Source: Frateuria edaphi
GTDB lineage: Bacteria > Pseudomonadota > Gammaproteobacteria > Xanthomonadales > Rhodanobacteraceae
Reading direction: 5' to 3'
NCBI RefSeq assembly: GCF_021117405.1
Contig: NZ_CP088251.1
Span: 1 to 64,000 of the forward strand
Length of the DNA: 64,000 nucleotides
Position numbers and translations under genes: made by a program. Positions 36,857 through 45,161 of the stretch are shown here, piece after piece; position 1 is the first letter of the stretch, and every line of letters starts with the position of its first letter. The notes beneath the pieces are model-generated. The model was not told the DNA's origin. It was given only the letters and a program-made list of their open reading frames with translations, and did no database searches.

Positions 36857-38731
36857 ATGAGCCAATTCAACCTGCTCGGCCAGCGCCGCTTCGCCCCGTT
36901 CTTCTGGACGCAGGCGCTGGGCGCGTTCAACGACAATGCCTTCCGCAACGCGCTGGTGATGCTGGTGGCGTTCCAGATGGGGCTGGACGACAGGAGCGTG
37001 TCGCTCTACACCAACCTCGCGCCGGCGCTGTTCATCCTGCCGTTCTTCCTGTTCTCGGCCACCGCCGGACAGCTGGCGGAGAAGTACGAGAAGACGCGCA
37101 TCATCCGCGCGGTGAAGTTGTTCGAGATCGGCGCCATGGCGCTGGCGGCGATCGGCTTCCACACACACGACACCATCCTGCTGCTGGTGGTGCTGTTCCT
37201 GATGGGCCTGCACTCGACCACCTTCGGGCCGATCAAGTACGCGATCCTGCCGCAGGCGCTCGAGCCCGTTGAGCTGGTCGGCGGCAACGGGCTGGTCGAG
37301 ATGGGCACGCAGCTGGCGATGCTTATCGGCATGATCGCCGGCAATTCGCTGATGCTGGTGGCCGGCATCGGGCCATGGCTGGCATCGGTCGCGACCATCG
37401 CCGTGGCGGTGGCCGGTTATATCGCCAGTCGACGCATCCCTTCCGCGCCGGCCACGGCGCCGGATCTGAAGTTCAACTGGAATCCGATGAGCGAAACCGC
37501 GCGCGTCCTCGGCATCCTGCGGCGCGACCGCGCGGTGTTCAACGCGGTGCTGGGCATTTCCTGGTTCTGGTTTTTCGGCACGGTGCTGATCGCGCAGCTG
37601 CCCAACTACACGCGCGAGACCCTGGGTGGCGATGGTTCGGTCAACACGCTGGTCCTGACCCTGTTCTCGATCGGCACCGGCGTGGGCGCGCTGCTGTGCG
37701 AGCGGATGTCCGGCAGACGCGTGGAGATCGGCCTGGTGCCGCTGGGCGCCTTCGGACTGACCGTGTTCGGCGTGGACCTTTACTTCGCGCGGCATGGCGC
37801 GGCGCTGGTGCAGGGGCTCGACTGGCTGGCTTTCCTGCACGGCGCGGGCAGCTGGCGGGTGGCGCTGGACCTCACCCTGATCGGTGTGTTCGCCGGCTTC
37901 TACGTGGTGCCGCTGTTCGCCTTCGTGCAGGCGCGCGCGCCGCGCGAGCAGCTCTCGCGCGTGATCGCGGGCAACAACATCATCAACGCACTGCTGATCG
38001 TGCTGGCGGCGGGTTTCGGGCTGGGCCTGGGTGCGCTGGGCTTCGATGCGGTGGAGACGTTCCTTGCCGCTGCGCTGCTCAACGTGTTGGTGGCGGCGTA
38101 CATCTTCACGCTGGTGCCCGAGTTCCCGATGCGCTTCATCACCTGGGTGCTGGTGAACACGCTCTACCGCGTGCGCGTCGAAGGTGCGCGCCACGTGCCG
38201 GAGGAAGGCCCGGCGCTGCTGGTGTGCAACCACGTCAGCTTCATGGACCCGCTGCTGCTGATGGCCAATCTGCGCCGCCCCGCGCGCTTCGTCATGTACT
38301 ACCGGATATTCAACATTCCGCTGCTGCGGTTCGTGTTCCGCACCGCCAGGGCGATCCCGATCGCCGGTCAGAAGGAGGACCCGGCGGTGCTGGCGGCGGC
38401 TTACGAGGCGATCGACCAGGCGCTCGCCGCCGGCGAGGTGGTGTGCATCTTCCCCGAAGGCGGGCTCACACGCGATGGCGAGATCGGGGCGTTCCGGCCG
38501 GGCGTGCTGCGCATTCTGGAACGGCGGCAGGTGCCGGTGGTGCCGATGGCGCTGCGCGGGTTGTGGGGAAGCGTGTGGAGCCGGCGCGACACCCGGCTGG
38601 GACGCGCGCGCCTGCCGCGGCGATTCCGCGCGCGGGTCGAGCTGGTGATCGATGCGCCGGTCGCATCCGAACGGTTGCGGCTGGACGTGCTGGAAGCACG
38701 CGTGCGCGAATTGCGTGGCACGCTGGCGTAG
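36857..38731 (+). CDS. Fused MFS lysophospholipid transporter and PlsC-type acyltransferase
   Basis: A 624-residue two-domain protein. Residues 1 to about 415 are a 12-helix MFS transporter of the LplT type (FFWTQALGAFNDNAFRNALVML, represented by GAFNDNAFRNAL, and FGPIKYAILPQ). Residues about 430-624 are an acyltransferase with the His-x4-Asp motif NHVSFMDP, a FPEGGLTRDGE block and VPVVPMALRG. In E. coli the transporter (LplT) and the acyltransferase (Aas) are separate. The fusion would import lysophospholipid across the inner membrane and re-acylate it. It lacks the acyl-ACP synthetase half of Aas. Confidence 0.92.
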   Translation: MSQFNLLGQRRFAPFFWTQALGAFNDNAFRNALVMLVAFQMGLDDRSVSLYTNLAPALFILPFFLFSATAGQLAEKYEKTRIIRAVKLFEIGAMALAAIGFHTHDTILLLVVLFLMGLHSTTFGPIKYAILPQALEPVELVGGNGLVEMGTQLAMLIGMIAGNSLMLVAGIGPWLASVATIAVAVAGYIASRRIPSAPATAPDLKFNWNPMSETARVLGILRRDRAVFNAVLGISWFWFFGTVLIAQLPNYTRETLGGDGSVNTLVLTLFSIGTGVGALLCERMSGRRVEIGLVPLGAFGLTVFGVDLYFARHGAALVQGLDWLAFLHGAGSWRVALDLTLIGVFAGFYVVPLFAFVQARAPREQLSRVIAGNNIINALLIVLAAGFGLGLGALGFDAVETFLAAALLNVLVAAYIFTLVPEFPMRFITWVLVNTLYRVRVEGARHVPEEGPALLVCNHVSFMDPLLLMANLRRPARFVMYYRIFNIPLLRFVFRTARAIPIAGQKEDPAVLAAAYEAIDQALAAGEVVCIFPEGGLTRDGEIGAFRPGVLRILERRQVPVVPMALRGLWGSVWSRRDTRLGRARLPRRFRARVELVIDAPVASERLRLDVLEARVRELRGTLA

Positions 38732-38743
38732 GTGCACACTTGC

Positions 38744-38766
38744 AGGGCGGGGCTTGAGCCCGCCCT
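38744..38766. repeat. REP-like palindrome between convergent genes
   Basis: An 8-base perfect stem (38744-38751 with 38759-38766) of the form AGGGCGGG/CCCGCCCT with a GCTTGAG loop lies 13 bases after the MFS-PlsC stop and 14 bases before the ampE stop. A similar sequence recurs near 49.7 kb and 52.2 kb. It may double as a transcription end for both genes. Confidence 0.6.
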
Positions 38767-38779
38767 ACGGGGCCGCTCG

Positions 38780-39649
38780 TCAGGTCAGCCAGCCGCCCAG
38801 CACGATCAGCGCGACCACGCTCAGCCACGCCAGCAACGCCCGCAGGAACGCGCTGCGCATGCGCGCCAGTTCCAGCAGCGGGTCACTGCGCTCCTCGACA
38901 TAACCGTCGCCGGCTTCGATCTCCACCTCGATGTCGGCGCAGGCCGCGGCCGCCAGGAAATCCGGGCCGTCGGTATACCAGCTGGTGGGCGCCGCATGCA
39001 GGCGCCAGCGATGCCAGGCGGCCATTACCGCATCCCAGTGGCCGACCAGCGCCAACGTGAAAACCAGCATCTGCGCGGGCAACCAGTCCAGCGCATTGGC
39101 GACGTAGTGCGCGTGACGGCGGCTGGCGGCGTCCAGCGCCAGCGTGTCATCGCGGCCCAGCGCCTGCGCGAGCCGGTAAAGCAGCGCACCGGCGGGCCCC
39201 AGCACGAAGAACCAGAACAACACCCCGAAGCGCCGACGCAGTGCGGCGAGCGCCACGGCTTCGCCCAGCGCGTGCGCGTTCCAGGCGACCTGCCCGCCCG
39301 GTTCGGCCAGACGCTGCGCGGCGATGTGGCGGGCGACCGGATCGGGTGCGTGCAGGATCGCTTCCAGATCCGCCTCGAAGGGGCGCGGGCCGAGCCCGTA
39401 GAGCAACACGACGACCGCGAAGGCCAGCTGCAGGAAGCTGCCAAACGGCAGCTGGCCGAGCAGTTCGGCCAGCAGCAGGCAGAGCACGGCGGGCACCACC
39501 AGTGTCAGCAGCACGCGTCCGCGCCCGGCGGTGTCGTCCAATTGCCGCACCCAGCCGCGGAACACGCCATCGCCCCGCCATTGCGCCAGCTGCGGCAATA
39601 GATGCAAAAGGCCGAGGGCGATAAGGGCGGCGAGCAGGCTGAGGGCCAT
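38780..39649 (-). CDS. ampE: AmpE-like membrane protein
   Basis: A 289-residue inner-membrane protein with four to five helices. It has the AmpE layout: the N-terminal MALSLLAALIALGLLHL, the cytosolic block FEADLEAILHAPDPVARHI, the motif FGVLFWFFVLGPAGALLYRLA (shown as FWFFVLGPAGALLYR), and ANALDWLPAQMLVFTLALVGHWD. AmpE is associated with beta-lactamase control and is distantly related to CobD. Unlike in enterics, there is no ampD beside it in the window. The start ATG at 39649 was chosen over a longer in-frame option because it matches the family N-terminus. Confidence 0.9.
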   Translation of the reverse strand: MALSLLAALIALGLLHLLPQLAQWRGDGVFRGWVRQLDDTAGRGRVLLTLVVPAVLCLLLAELLGQLPFGSFLQLAFAVVVLLYGLGPRPFEADLEAILHAPDPVARHIAAQRLAEPGGQVAWNAHALGEAVALAALRRRFGVLFWFFVLGPAGALLYRLAQALGRDDTLALDAASRRHAHYVANALDWLPAQMLVFTLALVGHWDAVMAAWHRWRLHAAPTSWYTDGPDFLAAAACADIEVEIEAGDGYVEERSDPLLELARMRSAFLRALLAWLSVVALIVLGGWLT

Positions 39650-39736
39650 CGAAAAAACTCCTTGGATGCCCCGCCATTCTAGGGCAAGCGTTGCGGCGCA
39701 CCCGTTTGGAACCGCCATGCACGCCCGCCCACGCGG

Positions 39737-40714
39737 TCACGCCCGAGTGCGCTCCTTCAGCGGGTCGGCCGTGAACGCGTCCAGCTCCAGCCCTGCACGC
39801 TCGCGCAACCAATGCGCCAGCAGCTGATAAGACACCGACAGCCTCGTCGGCGTGGCGAAACTGCCATCGGCCAGGCCCTCGATGATCTGCGCGGGTGTGA
39901 ACCAACGCGCTTCTTCCAGCTCGCCGTCGCGCAGGTTGATCGCGGGGTCCAGCGCGCTGGCGATGAAGCCGATCATCAGCGAGGCCGGCAAAGGCCACGG
40001 CTGCGAGGAGTGGTAATGCACCGCGCCCACGCGCACGCCGGCCTCCTCGGCTACTTCGCGGCGCACGGCGTCTTCGAGCGATTCGCCCGGCTCGACGAAG
40101 CCGGCCAGCGCCGACCAGCGGCCCTTCGGCCAGCTTGCCTGGCGACCGAGCAGGCAGGCGCCTTCGTGCTCGACGATGGTGATGATCGCCGCGTCGGTGC
40201 GCGGGAAGTGGAGGCGTCCGCACGCCGCGCTGGTGCACTGCATGCGGTGGCCTGCGGCGACCCGCACGAGCGGCGCGCCGCAGCCGCTGCAGAAGCGCGT
40301 CTCGCGCTGCCAGTGCGCTAGGCCCTTGGCGTAGGCGAACAACCCCGCCTCGGCGGCGGACAGGCGCAGGCCCGCTTCACGCAGGCCGATGCGGCGCGCA
40401 GCCAGACGCTCTTCCAGCGAGTCCAGTGGCTGGTCCTCGTCCAGCGCGAGCAGGAAATGCGGACAACCCTGCGCGACACCGAGCAGACTGACGGGCACTC
40501 CGGCGAACAGTTCGCGCCGCTCGGCTTCGCTCAGCCAGCGCAGGCCCTCGGCTTCGCGCAGCAGGTAGCTGTCGCCGGAGGGATCGAGCAGGAGGTAGCG
40601 CACCTCTCCACAACCGGCCTGTTCTAGCAGCCACGCTTCGTGGTCGCGGCGTTCGGCCATGCGGTCGAGCACCAGGCTCAGGCCGGCAAAGATGTTGGTG
40701 ACGGCAGCGGCCAT
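39737..40714 (-). CDS. nudC: NAD+ diphosphatase / NAD-decapping Nudix hydrolase
   Basis: A 325-residue protein. An N-terminal NudC-specific domain comes first. It is followed by a zinc ribbon (CSGCGAPL, then CTSAACGRL), the Nudix box GFVEPGESLEDAVRREVAEEAGV (GX5EX7REUXEEXGU; key part GFVEPGESLE and REVAEEAGV), and the NudC signature SQPWPLPASLM. It cleaves NADH/NAD+ and removes NAD caps from RNA. ATG 40714 yields the expected N-terminus. It sits 7 bases after erpA on the same strand, so the two are probably co-transcribed. Confidence 0.95.
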   Translation of the reverse strand: MAAAVTNIFAGLSLVLDRMAERRDHEAWLLEQAGCGEVRYLLLDPSGDSYLLREAEGLRWLSEAERRELFAGVPVSLLGVAQGCPHFLLALDEDQPLDSLEERLAARRIGLREAGLRLSAAEAGLFAYAKGLAHWQRETRFCSGCGAPLVRVAAGHRMQCTSAACGRLHFPRTDAAIITIVEHEGACLLGRQASWPKGRWSALAGFVEPGESLEDAVRREVAEEAGVRVGAVHYHSSQPWPLPASLMIGFIASALDPAINLRDGELEEARWFTPAQIIEGLADGSFATPTRLSVSYQLLAHWLRERAGLELDAFTADPLKERTRA

Positions 40715-40721
40715 CGGCGGC

Positions 40722-41090
40722 TCAGGTCGAGAACGAGGAGCCGCAGCCGCAGGTCGTCTTGGCGTTGGGGTTGCGGATGACGAACTGGGCACCCGAGAGG
40801 CTCTCCGCGTAGTCGATCTCCGCGCCGGCGAGGTACTGCAGGGACAGCGGATCGACCAGCAGGGTGACGCCTTCGCGATCGAGTGCGAAATCGTCCTCGG
40901 CCTGGGCCTCGTCGAAGGTGAACCCGTACTGGAAGCCCGAGCAGCCGCCGCCGCTGATGTACACGCGCAGCTTCAGCGCCGGGTTGCCCTCCTCGACGAT
41001 CAGTTCGTGCACCTTGCGCGCGGCGGCCGCGGTGAAGACCAGTGGCGCGTTGGCTTGGCGGTAATCGGGAATCGAAACGAGGGTTTCCAT
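40722..41090 (-). CDS. erpA: Iron-sulfur cluster insertion protein ErpA
   Basis: A 122-residue A-type carrier. The three cluster cysteines are Cys50 in GGGCSGFQY, and Cys114 and Cys116 in TTCGCGSSF. The central [13 protein letters not shown] is typical of ErpA rather than IscA. It delivers [Fe-S] clusters to apo-enzymes. The length and start fit the family. About 140 bases separate it from the upstream bactofilin gene on the same strand. Confidence 0.95.
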   Translation of the reverse strand: METLVSIPDYRQANAPLVFTAAAARKVHELIVEEGNPALKLRVYISGGGCSGFQYGFTFDEAQAEDDFALDREGVTLLVDPLSLQYLAGAEIDYAESLSGAQFVIRNPNAKTTCGCGSSFST

Positions 41091-41230
41091 GCGGCGAATG
41101 TGCGGTTGCGAGGGCGCGATCTCAAGGATAGCGCCTACCGGCCACCAGAAGTCTGGCCGCGGAAAACGCCCGGCCCGACATGGCCACGGGGGGTCCGACG
41201 GGCAGTGCAGCGTCCGGGCGGCTACCGCCA

Positions 41231-41662
41231 TCAGGCCGGCACGGCCTCGTCGAGTTCGGCATCCGGCTGCGACGGCGACGGCAGCTCGCGCGCGACCGCT
41301 TCCACGCGATGGCTCATGCGCCCGTTCACCTGCGCACCGCCGGCCATTTCCAGCGTGCGGTAGTGCACGTCGCCGGTGATGCGCGCCAGCGGTGCCAGCT
41401 CCAGCCGCTCGCCGGCGTGGATGTCGCCCTGCACGGCGCCGTTGACGATCACGTGCGGCACGTGGATGTCGCCCTGCACCTGGCCGTACTCGCTCACGGT
41501 AAACACGGCGTCCTCGCCGTCGGCCAGCACGGTGCCCTCGATGCGGCCATCCAGGTGCAGCGCGCCGCTGAAGCGCAGGTCGCCGCGGATCACCGTGCCG
41601 CGGGCGATCAGGCTGGTGTCGTTGCTACCGTCGGCACGGTCGGTGCGGCGTCGGTTGAACAT
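41231..41662 (-). CDS. Bactofilin
   Basis: A 143-residue cytoskeletal protein. The central beta-helical DUF583 domain (about 18-115) shows the repeating pattern [40 protein letters not shown] and [18 protein letters not shown], with Gly at regular turns. The N-terminus ([13 protein letters not shown]) is basic, and the C-terminal tail is acidic and Pro-rich. Bactofilins polymerise without nucleotide and position wall or surface machinery. It starts 3 bases after the coiled-coil gene upstream, so both are co-expressed. The M23 peptidase often paired with bactofilins is absent here. Confidence 0.92.
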   Translation of the reverse strand: MFNRRRTDRADGSNDTSLIARGTVIRGDLRFSGALHLDGRIEGTVLADGEDAVFTVSEYGQVQGDIHVPHVIVNGAVQGDIHAGERLELAPLARITGDVHYRTLEMAGGAQVNGRMSHRVEAVARELPSPSQPDAELDEAVPA

Positions 41663-41664
41663 GA

Positions 41665-42405
41665 TCAGTTTCCCCCTTCGATCGTAGTGAGGTTGCCCGA
41701 CAGCGCGTCGCTCCACGCCACGGCGCGGTCGACGGCGTCGCCATCCTCGGGTTTGACACGGATGCGCAGCCGCGTCGGCTTGAAATCGGCCGGCAGCATG
41801 AACGTGGCATGCAACTGCTGGAAATAGCGGAAGCGGAAGGGCAGGCCGTCCTTCTGCGCGGCATCGCCCAGTTGCGACCAGTCCATCGCCACCACCTTGT
41901 CGCCGCGCACGCCTTCCACGCTGAGCGTGACGATGCCGCTGACATCGCTGCCGCGCTTGGCGTTCTGCGTCAGGCTGAGCGCAAGGTTCCAGGCATGCGA
42001 GCCATTTACCGGACGCAGCTGCACTTCCTGCACCTTGAGCCCCTCGCGCTGCGCGTTGCCGCCGACCAGGCGCGAATAGAAGCCGAGGTCCGCTCGCAGG
42101 CCATTGATCTCTTCGTCGCGCTCGGTGAGCGTGCCGCGCAAGGATTGGGTCGCGATGTCGGTGACCTGTTGCGCGCGTTCGAGATTGGCGATCTGCTGCT
42201 TGAGCTGCTCGTTTTGCGCAGCCAGTTGCTTCGCTTCGCGATGATCGACCGCGGCGGGCGTGGTACGCCAAGCCAGCACGCCGACCACGGCTCCGGTCAG
42301 CAGCAGACTGGCCAGCCAGGCCACGCCCAGCCACAGCCGGCGGCGGCGCAGGCTGGCCTCATCGTGCGGGCGCACGACGAAGCGCGGAGGCGGGCGTGAA
42401 GCCAT
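41665..42405 (-). CDS. Single-pass membrane protein with coiled coil (DUF6776-like)
   Basis: A 246-residue protein with a basic N-terminal cytosolic stretch, one transmembrane helix (about 24-46) and then a coiled coil (about 55-110, AKQLAAQNEQLKQQIANLE). A beta-rich C-terminal domain follows (VQEVQLRPV, FMLPADFKPTRLRIRV). The layout is known from a conserved xanthomonad/pseudomonad family found next to bactofilin genes and erpA. It may anchor the bactofilin filament to the inner membrane; that is inferred from the 2-base spacing to the bactofilin gene. No enzymatic motif is visible. Confidence 0.75.
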   Translation of the reverse strand: MASRPPPRFVVRPHDEASLRRRRLWLGVAWLASLLLTGAVVGVLAWRTTPAAVDHREAKQLAAQNEQLKQQIANLERAQQVTDIATQSLRGTLTERDEEINGLRADLGFYSRLVGGNAQREGLKVQEVQLRPVNGSHAWNLALSLTQNAKRGSDVSGIVTLSVEGVRGDKVVAMDWSQLGDAAQKDGLPFRFRYFQQLHATFMLPADFKPTRLRIRVKPEDGDAVDRAVAWSDALSGNLTTIEGGN

Positions 42406-42563
42406 GAGGAGATCCGGGACTGCTGGGGTGTCCGGTATAGCGGCAGCGTGACGAAAGCGTCAAGGAACGGCCGCACGGTTTGCGCGACCGCGTCCGCGCA
42501 GGAGCCCCGCCTGGGCAATGCCCGGTAGGAGTCATTGCCAACGAGGGGGACAAGTACGAGCTG

Positions 42564-43034
42564 TCAGCTGCCCATCTTGCTCTGCAGATAGCGCTCGGCG
42601 CCGATGTCCTTGACCAAGTTGAGCTGGGTTTCGAGCCAGTCGATGTGCTCTTCCTCGTCATGCAGGATGTTCTTGAACAGGTCGCGGCTGACGTAGTCGG
42701 CGATGCCTTCGCTGTGCGCGATCGCCGCACGCAGGTCGATCGCGGCGGCCAGCTCCAGGTCGAGGTCGCCCTGGATGCATTCGAGCACGTTCTCGCCGAT
42801 GCGCAGCTTGCCCAGGTGCTGTAGGTTCGGAAGGCCATCGAGGAACAGGATGCGCTCGATCAGGCGATCGGCGTGCTTCATCTCCTCGATCGATTCCTTG
42901 TACTCGTGCTCGGCCAGCTCGCCGTAGCCCCAGTCCTTGAACATCCGGTAATGCAGGAAGTACTGGTTGATCGCGGTCAGCTCGTTGTAGAGCACCTTGT
43001 TGAGGTACTCGATGACCTTGGCGTCGCCTTTCAT
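42564..43034 (-). CDS. bfr: Bacterioferritin
   Basis: A 156-residue four-helix iron-storage protein. Ferroxidase ligands are Glu18 ([12 protein letters not shown]), Glu51 and His54, with the heme-binding Met52 in EEMKHADRL. The second half supplies further ligands in [12 protein letters not shown]. All key residues are intact, so it should be a heme-containing, catalytically active subunit of a 24-mer. A TATAGT -10-like box (43070-43065, minus strand) lies about 30 bases upstream of the ATG. bfd, the reductase partner for iron release, lies 93 bases upstream on the same strand. Confidence 0.96.
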   Translation of the reverse strand: MKGDAKVIEYLNKVLYNELTAINQYFLHYRMFKDWGYGELAEHEYKESIEEMKHADRLIERILFLDGLPNLQHLGKLRIGENVLECIQGDLDLELAAAIDLRAAIAHSEGIADYVSRDLFKNILHDEEEHIDWLETQLNLVKDIGAERYLQSKMGS

Positions 43035-43127
43035 CGGGTGAGTCTCCAGTCTGTCCGACCGGCGACTATACGGGCTCGCCCGTAGCGGGGGAGAAACGCG
43101 AATGGTTGCGGTTTGGGGCCCGCGGCA

Positions 43128-43325
43128 TCAGGCGGTGACCAGCGGCAGCGGGAACGCCACCTGTGCCAGGGCGGTCTCGAGCGTGGCGCGTGCCTCGGGT
43201 TCGCAGCAGCCACAGCAGTCGGAGCAGCCGGTGCGCGCCTGCAGCTCGGAGAAGGTGCGCACGCCATCGGCGACGGCGCGGCGGATATCGCCGTCGGTCA
43301 CGGCGTTGCAGAGGCAGATGTACAT
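43128..43325 (-). CDS. bfd: Bacterioferritin-associated ferredoxin
   Basis: A 65-residue [2Fe-2S] protein starting MYICLCNAVTDGDI. The cluster ligands are Cys4 and Cys6 plus a Cys-x2-Cys pair at Cys38/Cys41 (an extra Cys34/Cys37 pair is also present: GCSDCCGCC). It donates electrons to Bfr so that stored iron is released when iron is scarce. A Fur-box-like sequence overlaps its promoter, in line with iron-repressed control known for bfd. ATG 43325 gives the usual family N-terminus; ATG 43334 would add three residues. Confidence 0.93.
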   Translation of the reverse strand: MYICLCNAVTDGDIRRAVADGVRTFSELQARTGCSDCCGCCEPEARATLETALAQVAFPLPLVTA

Positions 43326-43332
43326 GCCGCGC

Positions 43333-43361
43333 ATTCCAGCGCGAATGCGAATGATTGTCAA
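43333..43361 (-). promoter_or_regulatory. bfd: bfd promoter with overlapping Fur-box-like operator
   Basis: On the minus strand TTGACA (43361-43356) and TGGAAT (43338-43333) are separated by 17 bases. The 15-mer TGACAATCATTCGCA (43360-43346) matches the 7-1-7 Fur pattern TGATAAT-n-ATTATCA at 11 of 14 positions and covers the -35 box. Iron-loaded Fur would block the polymerase here. The predicted start site falls within a base or two of the bfd ATG at 43325, so the transcript may be nearly leaderless. Confidence 0.6.
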
Positions 43362-43381
43362 CTAGGTTTCCGGCCTTTTGT

Positions 43382-43927
43382 TCAGGCGACTGCGCGATCG
43401 CCTGGACGGGTGCCCTCCGGCGCGCGCGGGAGGGCGCCGAGCTGGACGCTCAGCAGCTCCTCCACCAGCGGTGCGAAGTGGCGAAGCGCGCGTTCATACA
43501 CTTGGCGCTTGAAATTGACCACGTGCACGGCCGGATACCAGAAGTCGACCCAGCGCCAGATATCGAACTCCGGTTTGTCGCAGGCGTCCAGCTTGAGTGC
43601 GTCCTCGCCGCCGACCAGGCGCAGCAGGAACCACACCTGCTTCTGGCCGATGCAGGTGGGTCGCTGGTGGTGGCGCACGTAGCGGTTGGGCAGGCGGTAG
43701 CGCAGCCAGCCGCGGGTGCTGGCGATGACCTGGACGTGCTCCGGCGCAAGCCCGGTCTCTTCCGCCAGTTCGCGATACATGGCCTCCAGCGGGGTTTCGT
43801 CGCTGCGCATGCCGCCCTGCGGGAACTGCCAGCCATCGTGGCTGACGCGGCGGGCCCAGAACAGCTGGCCATCGCCGTTGAGCAGCACGATGCCTACGTT
43901 GGGGCGATAGCCATCCGCGTCGATCAT
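43382..43927 (-). CDS. rppH: RNA pyrophosphohydrolase
   Basis: A 181-residue Nudix enzyme. The N-terminus is [17 protein letters not shown]. The Nudix box reads [23 protein letters not shown]; its catalytic part is [15 protein letters not shown] precedes it and [12 protein letters not shown] follows, both typical of RppH. It converts 5'-triphosphate RNA to monophosphate and starts mRNA decay. ATG 43927 matches the family start; the longer frame to 43987 would add a non-conserved leader. Confidence 0.95.
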   Translation of the reverse strand: MIDADGYRPNVGIVLLNGDGQLFWARRVSHDGWQFPQGGMRSDETPLEAMYRELAEETGLAPEHVQVIASTRGWLRYRLPNRYVRHHQRPTCIGQKQVWFLLRLVGGEDALKLDACDKPEFDIWRWVDFWYPAVHVVNFKRQVYERALRHFAPLVEELLSVQLGALPRAPEGTRPGDRAVA

Positions 43928-44017
43928 GTCGCCTCCTCGAGCCCGCGTGCCACGGATGCAGCGGCCCTGGGCCTCGAATCCAACCATAGCGCGCGTGACG
44001 CCCGAAAGCGAAGAGGC

Positions 44018-44046
44018 TTGAACCGGCCGGATGCGCCAATTACACT
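44018..44046 (+). promoter_or_regulatory. Sigma-70 promoter of tRNA-Met
   Basis: TTGAAC (44018-44023) and TACACT (44041-44046) are spaced by 17 bases, close to consensus. They lie about 40 bases upstream of the tRNA 5' end, a normal leader length. Confidence 0.7.
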
Positions 44047-44085
44047 GCCGGGCTCCGTTGGCGCCACGCGCCGGCGACGCCCCAT

Positions 44086-44162
44086 GGCTATGTAGCTCAG
44101 CCGGTTAGAGCACAGCACTCATAATGCTGGGGTCGGTGGTTCGAGTCCACCCATAGCCACCA
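44086..44162 (+). tRNA. tRNA-Met (elongator, CAT anticodon), CCA encoded
   Basis: A 77-base tRNA. Acceptor GGCTATG pairs perfectly with CATAGCC, the D arm is GCTC...GAGC, the anticodon stem CAGCA/TGCTG has loop CTCATAA, and the T arm GGTGG/CCACC has TTCGAGT. CCA is encoded at 44160-44162. The acceptor starts with a paired G-C, so it is not an initiator tRNA. Its similarity to enteric elongator tRNA-Met (GGCTACG acceptor) supports Met over Ile2. Confidence 0.93.
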
Positions 44163-44248
44163 CGCGCCCGCGGCGCCGTGTTTTTCCCACCACTTCCCTT
44201 TGCGTCGCCGCCCGGGCCTGGCCGCGGGACGACATACAATGGCTCGCC

Positions 44249-44611
44249 ATGCACATCCACAAAGTGTTCCAGATCGAGGCGGCACACCGGCTGCCCAACG
44301 TGCCGGCCGGGCACAAGTGCGCGCGACTGCACGGGCATTCGTTCCGCATCGAGATCCACGTCGAAGGCGAGCCGGACCCAATCCAGGGATGGGTGATGGA
44401 CTTCGCCGACGTCAAGGCAGCTTTCGCGCCGCTGTTCGAGCAGTTGGATCACCACTATCTCAACGAGATCGACGGGCTGGAAAACCCGACCAGCGAGATG
44501 CTGGCGCGCTGGATCTTCCGTCGCCTCGATCCGCAGCTGCCAGGGCTTGACCGGGTGGTGGTGCATGAGACCTGCACATCGGGCGCGAGCTGCAGCCGAC
44601 GCAGCTTCTGA
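44249..44611 (+). CDS. queD: 6-carboxy-5,6,7,8-tetrahydropterin synthase
   Basis: A 120-residue enzyme of queuosine synthesis. Zinc His residues lie in EAAHRLPNV and RLHGHSF, and the catalytic Cys is in [16 protein letters not shown] and the acidic LDHHYLNEI follow, and the catalytic Glu is in [10 protein letters not shown]. It makes the carboxy-tetrahydropterin from dihydroneopterin triphosphate for the 7-deazaguanine pathway (QueE, QueC, QueF are not in the window). Length matches E. coli QueD (121). Confidence 0.95.
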   Translation: MHIHKVFQIEAAHRLPNVPAGHKCARLHGHSFRIEIHVEGEPDPIQGWVMDFADVKAAFAPLFEQLDHHYLNEIDGLENPTSEMLARWIFRRLDPQLPGLDRVVVHETCTSGASCSRRSF

Positions 44612-44667
44612 TGCAGTGCGGGAGCCTATTGCGGCCAGCCCTCCGGGGCCGACGGGTGCATCATGTT

Positions 44668-44696
44668 GCAATGCACAAAAATCTTTGCTAGGCTTG
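44668..44696 (+). promoter_or_regulatory. Promoter of the phasin gene, with TGC/GCA palindrome at -35
   Basis: TTGCAA (44668-44673) and TAGGCT (44691-44696) are spaced by 17 bases and the start site would be near 44703, 27 bases before the ATG. The -35 box lies inside TTGCAATGCA, a TGC...GCA dyad of the kind bound by PHA regulators of the PhaR type in other proteobacteria. Regulator binding is inferred. Confidence 0.5.
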
Positions 44697-44729
44697 TTCC
44701 ACTCCCAAGACTCCCGCGAGGGGCAAGCC

Positions 44730-45116
44730 ATGAACAAGCCGTTCGACTCCCAGATGTTCGCCTACGCCCGCCAGTTCGCCGACAACGCATTCAAGGCACA
44801 GGCGCTGGTGCTCAAGGGGCTGGAGCAAACCGTCGGCCTCCAGCTGGCTGCGCTGGAACAGCATTCCCACGCCGCCGCCGATTTCCTGCTCACCGCCGGC
44901 GAAGCGCGTGACCCCGAGGCCCTGCGCGGCCTTTGGGACAAGGGCGTGGCGTTGAGCCGTGCGCAGGCCGAACAGGGTGTCGCGTTGAGCCAGAACCTGG
45001 TGGCCGTGGGTCGGCAGACGGTCGAGTCGCTCGGCGCGATGGTGCAGCCGCTCACGGCCGCCAACGACGCGGTCGCCGCGAATGCTGCTGCCGCCCGTAA
45101 GACGTCAGCCAGGTAA
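44730..45116 (+). CDS. Phasin family protein
   Basis: A 128-residue amphipathic helical protein without signal or membrane segment. The pattern QFADNAFKAQALVLKGLEQTV followed by heptad-like Ala/Leu-rich helices (AALEQHSHAAADFLL, ALSQNLVAVGRQTVESL) is typical of phasins, which coat polyhydroxyalkanoate granules. The start follows GAGGGGC. A strong terminator follows 45 bases after the stop, so it is a single-gene unit. No PHA synthase or depolymerase gene is in the window, and some phasin-like proteins serve other roles. Confidence 0.85.
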   Translation: MNKPFDSQMFAYARQFADNAFKAQALVLKGLEQTVGLQLAALEQHSHAAADFLLTAGEARDPEALRGLWDKGVALSRAQAEQGVALSQNLVAVGRQTVESLGAMVQPLTAANDAVAANAAAARKTSAR

Positions 45117-45161
45117 GGGCTTCTGCCCGCGTCCCATCCTCCTCGCCGGGACGCATTTCCA

